A stretch of DNA of 63,669 nt from Streptomyces atratus (GCF_014648655.1 NZ_BMRN01000041.1:1-63669), one strand, 5' to 3'. Positions 49,195-57,487 are shown, numbered from the stretch's first letter. The notes: generated by a model from the sequence alone, not told the origin. Program-made: numbers and translations.

Positions 49195-50586
49195 CTACCG
49201 GTGGGTCCGCACGGCCGTGACGTGCCGCTCGCTCGGGTCATGGCCGGTGACCACTACCGTGGCGCCCTGGCTGAGCAGGACGGGGCCGGGGAAGTCGACG
49301 GGCACCGGCTTCGCGTCAACAGGTTGGTCGGGTGTGGGGCAGGGTGGCGGGAAGGGCGCGGCCGTCTCGATCAGCTTTCGGTAGTGGTCCAGCCACTTCG
49401 CGTTGTTGAAGCTGACCGCCGCGGTGACACGGCCCTGGTAGCCGTACGCGGCGACGAAGCGGTGGTCGGGCACTGAGCCCTGGGTGACAACGACCTCGTC
49501 GGCGAAGGTCGGTACACCGACGGACTTGATGTTGACACCGAACTGGATGGACCAGAACGCCGGGATGGCCAGGTGTGGCCAGCGGTCCGCCTGAGCGTTG
49601 ACCATGTTGTGTGCCGCGATGTCGGCCTGTTCCACGGCGTTGGCCCAGTGTTCCAGTGAGATGAAGCGGTACTCGTAGACCGGGTGCGGGCAGCGTGCCA
49701 CGTCTCCGGCGACGAAGACGTCATCGGTGACCAGGCCGTTGAGGTCGAAGGCGCGGCAGCCCGAGTCGCAGGCGATTCCCCATACACCTACCGCCAGTCC
49801 CGAGTCCTGCAGCCAATCGGTGTTGCGGATGCCGCCGAGCGCCACCACCGCCACGTCGGCGTCGACGGTGCTGCCGTCGGAGAAGTGAGCGCGGCACAAC
49901 CGCCCCTGCGCGTCACCTTCCAGCTGAGTGACCTTGACACCGCAGCGCAGGTCGACGCCGTGGGCACGCTGCATGTCTGCGGCAACGTCACCGATCATGG
50001 CGCCAAGTGCCCCGACCAGCGGGGCGGGTCCGAGCTCAGCGACGGTGACCGAAATATCACGCTCGCGGCAGATGGAGGCGATCTCCGAGCCCGTGAAGCC
50101 CGCGCCGATGATCAGTACGCGGGAGGGGCCGGCGGCGAGTGCTTGCTGCAGGCCGTCGGCGTCCCCGCGCGTGCGGACGACGAAGACGCCGTCCAGGGAG
50201 GCTTCTGCCTCGACGGGCCAGGGCCGGGCGCGCACTCCTGTGGAGATCAGCACTCGGTCGAAGGCGACCTCGTTGCCGTCGGCGAGGTGCACATGATTGG
50301 TCGCCAGGTCAAGGCCGCTGGCGGGCACGCCCAAAAGCCACTGCGCGTCGATGTCGCGACGCCGCGGCAACTTGGTGCCGTCGGTCGGCACCCACCCGGT
50401 CAGCACCTGCTTGGACAGAGGGGGCCGGTCATAGGGCTCTCCCAGCTCGTCGCCGATCATGGTCAACGACCCGGTGAACCCCTCACCACGCAGAGCCTCC
50501 GCGGCCCGCAGTCCTGCCAGTGAGGCTCCGACGATCGCGATGCGGCCGTCGCGCTTGAACCCCTGAAGGGTGTGAGCGCTGCTCAT
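49195..50586 (-). CDS. FAD-dependent ferredoxin reductase
   Basis: This 463-aa NAD(P)H reductase has two Rossmann folds: IAIVGASLAGLRAAEAL (FAD) near residue 17 and VLIIGAGFTGSEIASICRER (NAD(P)H) near 150. It also has the FAD contact DDVFVAGDVARCPHP. YDRPPLSKQVL is diagnostic of the ferredoxin/rubredoxin reductase group. It should pass electrons from NAD(P)H to the ferredoxin encoded just upstream, for the P450 downstream. The C-terminal 60 residues extend beyond the usual domain. The start overlaps the ferredoxin stop (ATGA). Confidence 0.92.
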   Translation of the reverse strand: MSSAHTLQGFKRDGRIAIVGASLAGLRAAEALRGEGFTGSLTMIGDELGEPYDRPPLSKQVLTGWVPTDGTKLPRRRDIDAQWLLGVPASGLDLATNHVHLADGNEVAFDRVLISTGVRARPWPVEAEASLDGVFVVRTRGDADGLQQALAAGPSRVLIIGAGFTGSEIASICRERDISVTVAELGPAPLVGALGAMIGDVAADMQRAHGVDLRCGVKVTQLEGDAQGRLCRAHFSDGSTVDADVAVVALGGIRNTDWLQDSGLAVGVWGIACDSGCRAFDLNGLVTDDVFVAGDVARCPHPVYEYRFISLEHWANAVEQADIAAHNMVNAQADRWPHLAIPAFWSIQFGVNIKSVGVPTFADEVVVTQGSVPDHRFVAAYGYQGRVTAAVSFNNAKWLDHYRKLIETAAPFPPPCPTPDQPVDAKPVPVDFPGPVLLSQGATVVVTGHDPSERHVTAVRTHR

Positions 50587-50810
50587 GACGGCGACGCCTC
50601 CGCCGGCGCGTCCCGCTCGTTCAGCTGGTCGACGAGAATCGCCTGGAGCGGGCACGCTGCCGCAGCGCGTTCCATCTGTTCGCGCTGGGAGTCGTCGGGG
50701 TTCGGGTGATACATCAGCGCTTCCTCGCCGTGCATCCGGAACACTTCTGGGGCAAGGAATGCGCACTGCGCGTAACCCTGGCATCGGGAAAGATCTACGA
50801 CAACCCTCAT
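50583..50810 (-). CDS. [3Fe-4S] ferredoxin
   Basis: This 75-aa ferredoxin has Cys at about residue 10, 16 and 53 (RCQGYAQC and AAAACPLQAI), three ligands only, which indicates a [3Fe-4S] cluster as in other actinomycete P450 ferredoxins. GGAGGG precedes the ATG at 50810. It heads a three-gene operon ferredoxin-reductase-P450. The open frame extends upstream but without support. Confidence 0.93.
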   Translation of the reverse strand: MRVVVDLSRCQGYAQCAFLAPEVFRMHGEEALMYHPNPDDSQREQMERAAAACPLQAILVDQLNERDAPAEASPS

Positions 50811-51088
50811 GCCGACCCTCCGTTTCAGGGGCTGCAGAGCTGCGGTCTTGGAGGTAGCACCGCGTCGGCGCGCCAAACGCGAGGGTGGGTCTCCGAGAAA
50901 GAAAATCGGCTGTTGCCCGCCCCTTCGAGTGCGAAGGTGACAGCGGCGCTCATCAAAGGTCTCCGCAGGTAGAACTGGTCATCTCGAACCTGGCGACCGG
51001 TGTCTGCGACACCACCTGGAGAACCTGACTGGTGTCACCAGCGTATCCCTCGCACATACCGCTCGCATGCCAGAAAAGGGGCAGGCAC

Positions 51089-51120
51089 CAGGCGATGGCC
51101 GCGTAGACGGCCATCGCCTG
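51089..51120 (+). other. hairpin upstream of a 31-codon ORF
   Basis: A perfect 13-bp stem, CAGGCGATGGCCG and its complement, with loop CGTAGA. It lies directly before GAGGGAGGA and the ATG at 51136. It could be a leader structure, a terminator for a minus-strand transcript or chance. Confidence 0.35.
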
Positions 51121-51135
51121 TGAGGGAGGAACGCC

Positions 51136-51231
51136 ATGAGAACCATCGTCGCGGGCCCTCAGCCGCACGCTGCCTCCGAGACCCGATGGTGGCTGGGCAA
51201 CGTCCGGTTGCCCTGCGTCGGACATGGCTGA
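51136..51231 (+). CDS. 31-aa small ORF with strong RBS
   Basis: ATG preceded by GAGGGAGGA at nine bases; the peptide begins MRTIVAGPQPHAASETRWWL and contains a Trp-Trp pair and one Cys. No homologue is known to me. It precedes the SDR gene by about 280 bases. It may be a short leader peptide, a gene remnant or non-functional. Confidence 0.3.
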   Translation: MRTIVAGPQPHAASETRWWLGNVRLPCVGHG

Positions 51232-51508
51232 GCGGCCTTGACCGCGAGAGCAGCCGGCAAGCACCGAAGGGCCGAAGCAGCCCGTAACCCGACCGTGTGA
51301 CGTGCCCGCCTGAAACACGGCTGTATGGCGCGGCGATCCGACCACCGGCGGCACAGGGTGCTTTCGTCTGGTGCGCAGGTCTGCGTCAGTTCCTGTGTGC
51401 CCGTCCTGGTGGGCAGGCCGAGGCCCCCTCCCTCATGTGCGTCGCCTGTTCCCGCAGGCGCTTGTCGCGTGGGCGGGCGCACCCTTCGAAACCGCCTGAG
51501 GAGAGATC

Positions 51509-52348
51509 GTGGCAGGTAGCGCCGACGAAAACCGCGGGACCGTGTCCGCGCAACTTCTCAGGGGTCAGAAGGCGCTGGTGACCGGTGCCAACTCGGGTAT
51601 CGGCATGGCGACCGCCATCGCCCTGGGCCGGGCCGGAGCGGACGTCGTCGTGAACTACGTCGCCGGCGCGGACGAGGCCGAAAAGGTCGTGGCGCAGATC
51701 AAGGACTTCGGGGTCCGTGCCTACGCCCACGAGGCCGACGTGTCCGACGAGGCCCAGGTGGTCGCCATGGTCGCCCGGATGGTCGAGGCGTTCGGCACCA
51801 TCGACATCATGGTGGCCAACGCGGGGCTCCAGCGGGACGCGGCCGCTACCGAGATGACGCTCGCCCAGTGGCAGAAGGTCATCGATGTCAACCTGACCGG
51901 TCAGTTCCTGTGCGCCCGGGAGGCCGCCAAGGAGTTCCTCCGGCGAGGCGTGGTGGAAGAGGTGTCCCGCGCAGCCGGGAAAATCATCTGCATGAGCTCG
52001 GTCCACCAGATCATCCCATGGTCGGGACATGTGAACTACGCCTCTTCCAAAGGCGGTGTGGCCATGTTGATGCAAACCCTCGCCCAGGAGCTCGCCCCTC
52101 AGCGGATCAGAGTCAACGCGGTTGCACCCGGCGCGATCCGCACACCGATCAACCGCGACGCCTGGTCGAGCCCCGAGGCCGAGGCCGATCTCCTGCGGCT
52201 GATCCCGTACCGCCGCGTCGGCGACCCGGAGGACATCGCCAACGCCGTCGTCGCCCTCGCCTCCGACCTGCTCGACTACGTCGTGGGCGCCACGCTCTAC
52301 GTCGACGGGGGAATGACGCTCTTCCCCGGCTTCGCCACCGGCGGCTGA
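51509..52348 (+). CDS. SDR-family oxidoreductase (glucose 1-dehydrogenase-like)
   Basis: This 279-aa short-chain dehydrogenase has the cofactor motif TGANSGIGMATAIALGRAG near residue 25. VANAG is at about 110, and the catalytic Ser in ICMSSVHQ precedes Tyr-X3-Lys in NYASSKGG. The PGAIRTPIN and YVDGGMTLFPGF endings are of the glucose/ribitol dehydrogenase group. The start is GTG at 51509 after GAGGAGAGA. It stands alone on the plus strand and is convergent with the GH15 gene. True substrate not determinable. Confidence 0.9.
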   Translation: MAGSADENRGTVSAQLLRGQKALVTGANSGIGMATAIALGRAGADVVVNYVAGADEAEKVVAQIKDFGVRAYAHEADVSDEAQVVAMVARMVEAFGTIDIMVANAGLQRDAAATEMTLAQWQKVIDVNLTGQFLCAREAAKEFLRRGVVEEVSRAAGKIICMSSVHQIIPWSGHVNYASSKGGVAMLMQTLAQELAPQRIRVNAVAPGAIRTPINRDAWSSPEAEADLLRLIPYRRVGDPEDIANAVVALASDLLDYVVGATLYVDGGMTLFPGFATGG

Positions 52349-52508
52349 CTGCCGATGCAGGACCACGTCACCGCCCGCCGGGTGATGAACCTCGGCGAGA
52401 GCACCGGGCCGATCGCCGTCGCTCCCCGCAGCAGTCACCGGTCACGGTGACCCCGTTTCGCGTTCGCAGCGTCCGACGGGCGCGTCGACGCTCAACCGCG
52501 GCATGCGG

Positions 52509-54329
52509 TCAGCGCCCCTGCTCATGGTCGAGGGCCTCATCGAGGGTGACGGCGGCCATGATCAGCGACAGGTGGGTGAACGCCTGTGGGAAGTTGCCCA
52601 GTTGCTCCCCACTCGGACCGACTTCCTCGGAGAAGAGTCCGACGTGGTTGGCGTACGTCTGCATCTTCTCGAAGGTGTAGCGGGCCTGGGGCAGCCGGCC
52701 CGCCCGGGCGAGCGCGTCCACGTAGAGGAAGGTGCACAGACTGAAGGTGCCTTCCGAACCGCGTAGCCCGTCCGGAGATGCCGCCGGGTCGTAGCGGTAG
52801 ACAAGGCTGTCGGAAACGAGCCTGCGGTCCATCGCATCGAGTGTGGACAGCCAGGAGGGGTCCCTGGGGGCGATGAACGCAACCCTCGGCATGAGCAGCA
52901 GCGAGGCGTCCAAGACGTCGCCGTCGAAGTACTGGATGAATGCGCGCTCCGTCTCGCTCCAGCCGCGTTGCATGACCTGCTCGAAGACGGCGTCTCTCGC
53001 TCTGCGCCATCCCTCCAGATCAGCGGGCCTGCGGAAGGTCTCGGCCAGGCGAAGCCCGTGGTCGAAGGCGACCCAGGACATCACCCGGCTGTAAGTGAAG
53101 TCCTTTCGGCCGCCGCGGGTCTCCCAGATGCCCTCGTCCGGTCTGTTCCAGTTCTCGGCGAACCAGTCCAATGTTCTGGCCAGTGCCCGCCACCCCTGGT
53201 AGGTGGCCTGTTGCGCGATCTCGCCCCCTTGCGCCAGCGCGTATACCGCCTCGCCATAGATGTCGAGCTGAAGCTGGTCGGCAGCGCCGTTTCCGATGCG
53301 GACGGGGAACGAACCGCGGTAGCCCTCGAAATGATCGAGTATCTCTTCCGGCAGTTCGGGGTTGCCGTCGATCCGGTACATGGTCTGCAACGGCTCTCCG
53401 TCCTCGCCCTCGCGTTCGCGCAACCTGTCCACCAGCCAGTGCACAAAGGCTGTGGCTTCCTCGACGAAGCCGAGATCCAGCATGGCCCGCACGGACAGCG
53501 CCCCGTCACGCACCCAGGTGAACCGGTAGTCCCAATTGCGCTCTCCGCCGACCTGCTCGGGCAGACCCGTCGTGGCCGCCGCGATCAAGGCGCCGGTGGG
53601 GGCGTAGGTGAGGAGTTTGAGGGTAATGACCGAGCGGTGCACGAGCTCGGGCCAACGGCCCCGGTAGCGGGACTGGCACAGCCACTGCTGCCAGAAGCGG
53701 ACGACCTCCTGGACCTGTTCTGTCAGCCCGTCGACGGTGGGGGAGGCAGGCGCCTCGGCGCCGGACGCGCAGACGGTGAAGACCGCGCCGTGGGACTCAC
53801 CGGCCCTCAGCGTCACCTTGCCGCGCACGTCCTGGCCGTCCCGCTCCAACGGGAAGGTGGCCTGCAGGTGCCCATCGATCCCCGGAGCCCGGAACAGGGC
53901 GCCTTGGCCATCGAGTTCGAGCTGATGCTCGGCCCGGCCGTAGTCGAAGCGCGGCCGGCATTCGAGCGTGAAGTCGACGGTGCCCCGCACGGCGCGTACA
54001 CCGCGAATCAGGGTGTGGCGGTCCGTGGGGGTGCGGGTCTGGTCCGGAGGCATGAAGTCGACCACTTCGCCCACGCCGTCCGGCGACATGAACCGCGTCA
54101 CCAGGACGGCCGTGTCGGGGTAGTAGAGCTGTTTGCAGGAAGCGCCGGTTTCCTCGGGCGCCAGACGAAAGTACCCACCGCGGTCGTGGTCGAGCAGTGC
54201 GGCGAAGATGCTGGGAGAGTCGAATCTTGGAGCGGCGAACCAGTCGACGACGCCCCGCGACGAGACGAGCGCGGCGGTCTGCAGGTCACCCACCAGACCG
54301 TGCTCGGCGATGGGGGGATAGCGGTCCAT
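52509..54329 (-). CDS. GH15 family glucoamylase/trehalase-like hydrolase
   Basis: This 606-aa protein has an N-terminal beta-sandwich (PPIAEHGLVGDLQTAALVSS, DWFAAPRFDSPS) and a C-terminal (alpha/alpha)6 barrel. RNWDYRFTWVRDGALSVRAM is the key family block. A catalytic Glu lies in NRPDEGIWETRG and a second probably in GLFSEEVGPSGEQLGNFPQA. Actinobacterial members of this type often act on trehalose; glucoamylase activity is the alternative. No signal peptide. ATG 54329 follows GGAGC. Remnants of metal-related genes lie upstream. Confidence 0.88.
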   Translation of the reverse strand: MDRYPPIAEHGLVGDLQTAALVSSRGVVDWFAAPRFDSPSIFAALLDHDRGGYFRLAPEETGASCKQLYYPDTAVLVTRFMSPDGVGEVVDFMPPDQTRTPTDRHTLIRGVRAVRGTVDFTLECRPRFDYGRAEHQLELDGQGALFRAPGIDGHLQATFPLERDGQDVRGKVTLRAGESHGAVFTVCASGAEAPASPTVDGLTEQVQEVVRFWQQWLCQSRYRGRWPELVHRSVITLKLLTYAPTGALIAAATTGLPEQVGGERNWDYRFTWVRDGALSVRAMLDLGFVEEATAFVHWLVDRLREREGEDGEPLQTMYRIDGNPELPEEILDHFEGYRGSFPVRIGNGAADQLQLDIYGEAVYALAQGGEIAQQATYQGWRALARTLDWFAENWNRPDEGIWETRGGRKDFTYSRVMSWVAFDHGLRLAETFRRPADLEGWRRARDAVFEQVMQRGWSETERAFIQYFDGDVLDASLLLMPRVAFIAPRDPSWLSTLDAMDRRLVSDSLVYRYDPAASPDGLRGSEGTFSLCTFLYVDALARAGRLPQARYTFEKMQTYANHVGLFSEEVGPSGEQLGNFPQAFTHLSLIMAAVTLDEALDHEQGR

Positions 54330-54531
54330 GGCTGCTCCGGAGTTTCGGAAAACACCCCGCCATCCACGATCCCTCACCCCAGCCGTCCGCACCAATCGCA
54401 GCCTCACGCCGTCACCGGTGTCATGCGACGCGGAAGCCGCCTCGTACTCCCGCAACGGCACGAGCGCACGACGCCCGGCAAGAACGAGAAGGAAACGGGT
54501 GCCGTCGGCCTCCCCCGGCGGTCCGTAGCTG

Positions 54532-54695
54532 CGAGCCGGCGGCGAGATGCGCTGCTTCGGCCTCGGCCTGGTCGGCGACGGTGTGTGTCCACAACGTCAC
54601 GTCATGCAGCCCGGCCCGTCAAGCGTCCGACGGAGCCGGTCGGCTGCAAGCCGGGGGTTCGGACAGTCGGGTACGACCAGCAGTTCGATCTTCAT
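54532..54695 (-). pseudogene. frameshifted thioredoxin-like protein fragment
   Basis: MKIELLVVPDCPNPRLAADR starts at 54695 and reads to a stop at 54597. Shifting frame at about 54615 instead gives AGLHDVTLWTHTVADQAEAE, the expected continuation of small thioredoxin-like proteins found with metal-resistance genes. The expected C-terminal half (GSPTILIDG-type) is not recognisable. One frameshift plus missing 3' part indicates a remnant. RBS for the ATG is not evident. Confidence 0.6.
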
Positions 54696-54818
54696 GCCTT
54701 GAGCGTTGTGCGTATCGGGGCTGGGCAGCTCAGGTGCAGTCAGTCGCATCCGGGGCGGCAGCCGCAGAGCGCGGATTCCGCGACGGCAGTGGGCGTCGGG
54801 GGATGTGCTGGGCGCGCG

Positions 54819-54974
54819 GCAGCCCTTGCTCTGCCAGGCGTCGTGTCCTTCCTTGACGGCGATGACGACGATGGTGGTGGTCGGGCCGGCCCGGGACCAG
54901 CCGAGCAGCAGGTTGACCAGCAGGCAGGCCAGGAGCACGGCGGAGAGGTCGGCGCACAGCAGGGTCTGCCTGTG
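54819..54974 (-). pseudogene. C-terminal remnant of a cation-efflux-type transporter
   Basis: The segment HRQTLLCADLSAVLLACLLV, then a Trp-containing turn and VVIAVKEGHDAWQSKGC, reads like the end of the small six-TM cation transporters found beside thioredoxin-like and MerR-type genes. The preceding five helices are absent; the upstream sequence cannot be read as protein in this frame. With the neighbouring thioredoxin-like fragment it seems to be the relic of one metal-resistance cluster. Confidence 0.5.
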
Positions 54975-55088
54975 CGTCGGTCGGTGGGCAGGGTGGGCGG
55001 CTCATCGGCGGTGGTGCCGTCGGCCCGATGCGGCTGCGTCCGCACCCGTACGGGTTCGCCCTCTGCTTCGACGTCTGACCACTGTGCG

Positions 55089-55134
55089 GTCGTGAGTGTC
55101 CCGGGCGGTTGGAACCGCCCGGGACACTCACGAC
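55089..55134 (-). terminator. terminator after the ECF sigma gene
   Basis: A perfect 22-bp stem (core CGTGAGTGTCCCGGGCGG) with a GG loop, 18 bases past the stop of the minus-strand sigma gene. Confidence 0.82.
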
Positions 55135-55151
55135 GCCAGAGCGGCGCGGGC

Positions 55152-56018
55152 CTACCTGGCGAGTTCGGCCAGTTCGTCGAGTCGCGTCAGTTTCCGCGGG
55201 TTACGCACCACGTAGATCCGGGTGACACGCCCGTTCTCCACCACAAGGCTCACCGCAGCCGGCTCGCCGTCGAACTCGATCCGGCCCGCAGGCGCGCCGT
55301 TGAGCCACACGGCCGTCGCATCGAACCCGGCCACCACCCGGTTCGCGCGCGCGAGCAACTTCGCCACTGGTTCGACCCCGTGGATCGGGGCCGGAGCGGC
55401 GGCCACAACCCCGCCGCCGTCAGCGATCATGACCACGTCCGGGGCCATGACATCCAGCAGTTCCTGCAACTGCCCGGTGCGCAACGCGAACAGGAACCGG
55501 TCGACCACGACCTGCTGCTCCGACCGGCTCACCGGCACCCGTGGCCGCCGTGCTGCCACGTGCTCGCGTGACCGCCGCGCGATCTGCCGCACCGCGGCCG
55601 CGGACTTCCCGATGGCCTCGGCGATCTCGCCGTACGGCATGTCGAAGACCTCGCGGAGCACGAACACCGCCCGTTCGGTCGGCCCGAGCGTTTCGAGCAC
55701 GGTCAGCATCGCGATCGAGACGCTCTCCGCGAGCTCGACGTCCTCGGCGACATCAGGGCTGGTCAGCAGCGGTTCCGGTAGCCACTCACCAACGTATTCC
55801 TCGCGGCTGCGCGAGAGCGTTCGCAGGCGGTTGAGCGCCTGCCGTGTGACGATTCGGACAAGGTAGGCCCGCGGGTCACGCACCTGCGAGTGATCGACGT
55901 CGGCCCACCGCAGCCACGACTCCTGCAGCACGTCCTCCGCGTCGGCCGCCGACCCGAGCATCTCGTAGGCGACCGTGAACAGCAGGGTGCGATGGGCGAC
56001 GAACGGGTCGGCGGTCAT
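55152..56018 (-). CDS. ECF41-type RNA polymerase sigma factor (SigJ-like)
   Basis: This 288-aa protein has sigma region 2 (LGSAADAEDVLQESWLRWAD) and region 4 (PTERAVFVLREVFDMPYGEI, KSAAAVRQIARRSREHV). A fused C-terminal SnoaL-like domain contains the ECF41 hallmarks DGGG (MIADGGGVVAAAP) and NPxKL (VVRNPRKL). In this group the C-terminal extension controls the sigma activity instead of an anti-sigma factor. It overlaps the CMD gene upstream by four bases; that pairing is diagnostic of ECF41. A matching promoter is found before the pair. Confidence 0.92.
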   Translation of the reverse strand: MTADPFVAHRTLLFTVAYEMLGSAADAEDVLQESWLRWADVDHSQVRDPRAYLVRIVTRQALNRLRTLSRSREEYVGEWLPEPLLTSPDVAEDVELAESVSIAMLTVLETLGPTERAVFVLREVFDMPYGEIAEAIGKSAAAVRQIARRSREHVAARRPRVPVSRSEQQVVVDRFLFALRTGQLQELLDVMAPDVVMIADGGGVVAAAPAPIHGVEPVAKLLARANRVVAGFDATAVWLNGAPAGRIEFDGEPAAVSLVVENGRVTRIYVVRNPRKLTRLDELAELAR

Positions 56019-56593
56019 GCCGTCGACGCCACGCCGGACTTCGTGGGACGCGCGGCCGGCGGAATCTCGCAGGCATCGGAGTAGCCCTGCGACGTGATCC
56101 CGTGCGCCGTATTGCACCTGGCCGCCATGTTGGCGAAGCCGATGAACACGGTGAGCTCGACCAGTGCCGCCGGGCCGAGCCGGTCGAGCAGGCGCTTCGA
56201 CAGCTCGTCGGTGACGGTCGGCGGCGTGTTCGTCATGGCCTCGGCGTACTCGAGCACGTCGCACTCCAGCGGCGTGAACACCTCCGACTGCCGCCAGCGC
56301 GGCACCTGGCTCGCCTTGGCCGGGTCCAGGTTCTGGTTCAGCGCCTGGAAGTAGTTGATGTCGAGGCACCAGCTGCAGCCGACCTGTGCCGCGACGGCCA
56401 TGTGCGCAAACGTCTTGAGGCTCGCGTCGGCCATGTCCCACGCGCCCACCTTGGCCGAGAACTCCTGGTTGGCCTCGGCGAGCTCGGGGTGGTTCCACAG
56501 CACCTCGACGGGCTCGGGCACGGCCCCGAGCTGCTTGATCATGTTTTCGCGGAGCTCGGCGGTGAGCTCGGCCTTCGGGACGCGGAGCGTCAT
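56015..56593 (-). CDS. carboxymuconolactone decarboxylase/AhpD-like protein
   Basis: This 192-aa AhpD-fold protein has the redox-type pair CSWC in AAQVGCSWCLDINYFQ near residue 73, followed by the helical bundle (SEVFTPLECDVLEYAEAMTN). It is the regular partner and target of ECF41 sigma factors; the real reaction is unknown, with peroxide or disulfide chemistry likely from the Cys pair. AAGGAGA precedes the ATG. The stop overlaps the sigma start (ATGA), so the two are coupled. Confidence 0.9.
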   Translation of the reverse strand: MTLRVPKAELTAELRENMIKQLGAVPEPVEVLWNHPELAEANQEFSAKVGAWDMADASLKTFAHMAVAAQVGCSWCLDINYFQALNQNLDPAKASQVPRWRQSEVFTPLECDVLEYAEAMTNTPPTVTDELSKRLLDRLGPAALVELTVFIGFANMAARCNTAHGITSQGYSDACEIPPAARPTKSGVASTA

Positions 56594-56637
56594 GGTGTTC
56601 TCCTTGTACGTATGCCTGCTTGGCCGTTCGGCATGAA

Positions 56638-56664
56638 GACACCGCCGGACCCGCGCATGTGACA
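56638..56664 (-). promoter_or_regulatory. ECF41-type promoter of the CMD-sigma operon
   Basis: On the minus strand TGTCACA (56658-56664), 16 bases, then TGTC (56638-56641). The known ECF41 promoter is TGTCACA-N16-CGTC, so only one base differs. Located 45 bases before the CMD start codon, it predicts autoregulation by the sigma factor of this operon. Confidence 0.72.
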
Positions 56665-57066
56665 ACCACCGCCATCGCGCACGGATCGTCAGCGCAGGGA
56701 CCGCAGGCAGCTCCTTGGCCGCGAACGAACTGCTCATGCCGGGCCGTGCTGCGGCCCTCACCGGTGCATCGGAGTCGGGGGCCGTACTCTTCGCCGCACT
56801 CGCCTGCGCTGGATTCATCCGCTCCGGTATCGGCAGCCGCCTCGCGCCGCCGGCTGCCCGGGTTGCGGGCGGTGGCGAGCGTGCAGTCATGGTGAGCACC
56901 GGCGCGAGCGGCCTGCTTCTGCTCGGCGCCACCGCAGCGTCCACGAAAGTGGGCTCCGTAGCCCTCGCCGCCAACTCCTCCGTGCCCGCCGACGTCGGAG
57001 CCCGCCCTGCGGAGCACCCGGAGCCGTCGGCCCGGGGGCCGCGACGCGAGTGGCTGCCTGCCGTGA
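56665..57066. other. region without a supported gene between ECF41 operon and integrase remnant
   Basis: About 400 bases. A plus-strand TTG-started frame (56715-57122) is Ala/Gly-rich with one hydrophobic stretch. Its downstream end overlaps the integrase remnant in another frame, so I do not accept it as a gene. Nothing else is recognisable. Confidence 0.4.
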
Positions 57067-57407
57067 CCCGATCTGCTGCGCAGGCCGTGGGATCGGGCCG
57101 TCAGGCGGCTCGGGCTGTCTGAATACCACCCGCACGACCTGCGGCACAGAGGACCACCGTGACCTCGGCGGGCGTCGTGTCCATCCGCGAAGTGTCGCGC
57201 CGGCTCGGGCATCGCTCGGTCGAGGTCACGGTGGACAAGTAGGGCCACCTCGCCCAGGACGGCCAGGAACGCTGCCGTCAGGTGGTCGAGGCGGCCGTGG
57301 CGCCGCACATGATCACAGCAGGCCGAGTGACTTCAGAACCCGGCGCTGACTCGGTGCCGGGTGAGCGGGCCAGTAGAGGTAGCAGACACCGCCCGTACCG
57401 CTTCTGA
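57067..57407 (+). pseudogene. C-terminal remnant of a tyrosine recombinase/integrase
   Basis: DLLRRPWDRAVRRLGLSEYH followed by PHDLRH is the box-II Arg region of an integrase. After a frameshift near 57147, TTVTSAGVVSIREVSRRLGH and RSVEVTVDK follow, then TAG (57240-57242) exactly where the catalytic Tyr of the K-Tyr-GHL motif should be. GHLAQDGQERCRQVVEAAVA continues. Frameshift, lost N-terminal domain and stop at the nucleophile show that it is dead. It suggests a former integrative element at this place. Confidence 0.82.
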
Positions 57408-57471
57408 CCTTGCCGTTCGCGTCGTAGCGCTTGGTGCGGAGCCAGATCGTCCAAATGGGAGGGCGTCGCAT
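57385..57471 (-). pseudogene. possible N-terminal fragment of a second integrase
   Basis: On the minus strand, MRRPPIWTIWLRTKRYDANG then KVRSGTGG resembles the arm-binding start of actinobacterial phage-type integrases. The similarity stops after about 30 residues; the frame then runs antisense into the other integrase remnant. Weak evidence, based on pattern only. Confidence 0.3.
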
Positions 57472-57487
57472 ACCATGCGACGCCCTC
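57459..57487. terminator. 12-bp hairpin next to the integrase remnants
   Basis: GAGGGCGTCGCA and its complement TGCGACGCCCTC with loop TACCA form a perfect stem. It could be a terminator or a recombination-related structure. Confidence 0.45.

Larger units (their letters stand above)
50811..51508. other. divergent region between P450 operon and SDR gene
   Basis: This is a 698-base region that should hold promoters for both units. A 13-bp hairpin at 51089-51120 precedes a very small ORF with a strong RBS. The larger minus-strand open frame from 51354 to 50953 has no recognisable content. The rest shows nothing definite. Confidence 0.45.

Noticed and set aside
50953..51354. 133-codon minus-strand frame before the P450 operon
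   Set aside because: No recognisable sequence, no RBS, and composition expected by chance at this GC.
56715..57122. 135-codon Ala-rich frame started by TTG
   Set aside because: No RBS or domain; its end overlaps the better supported integrase remnant in another frame.
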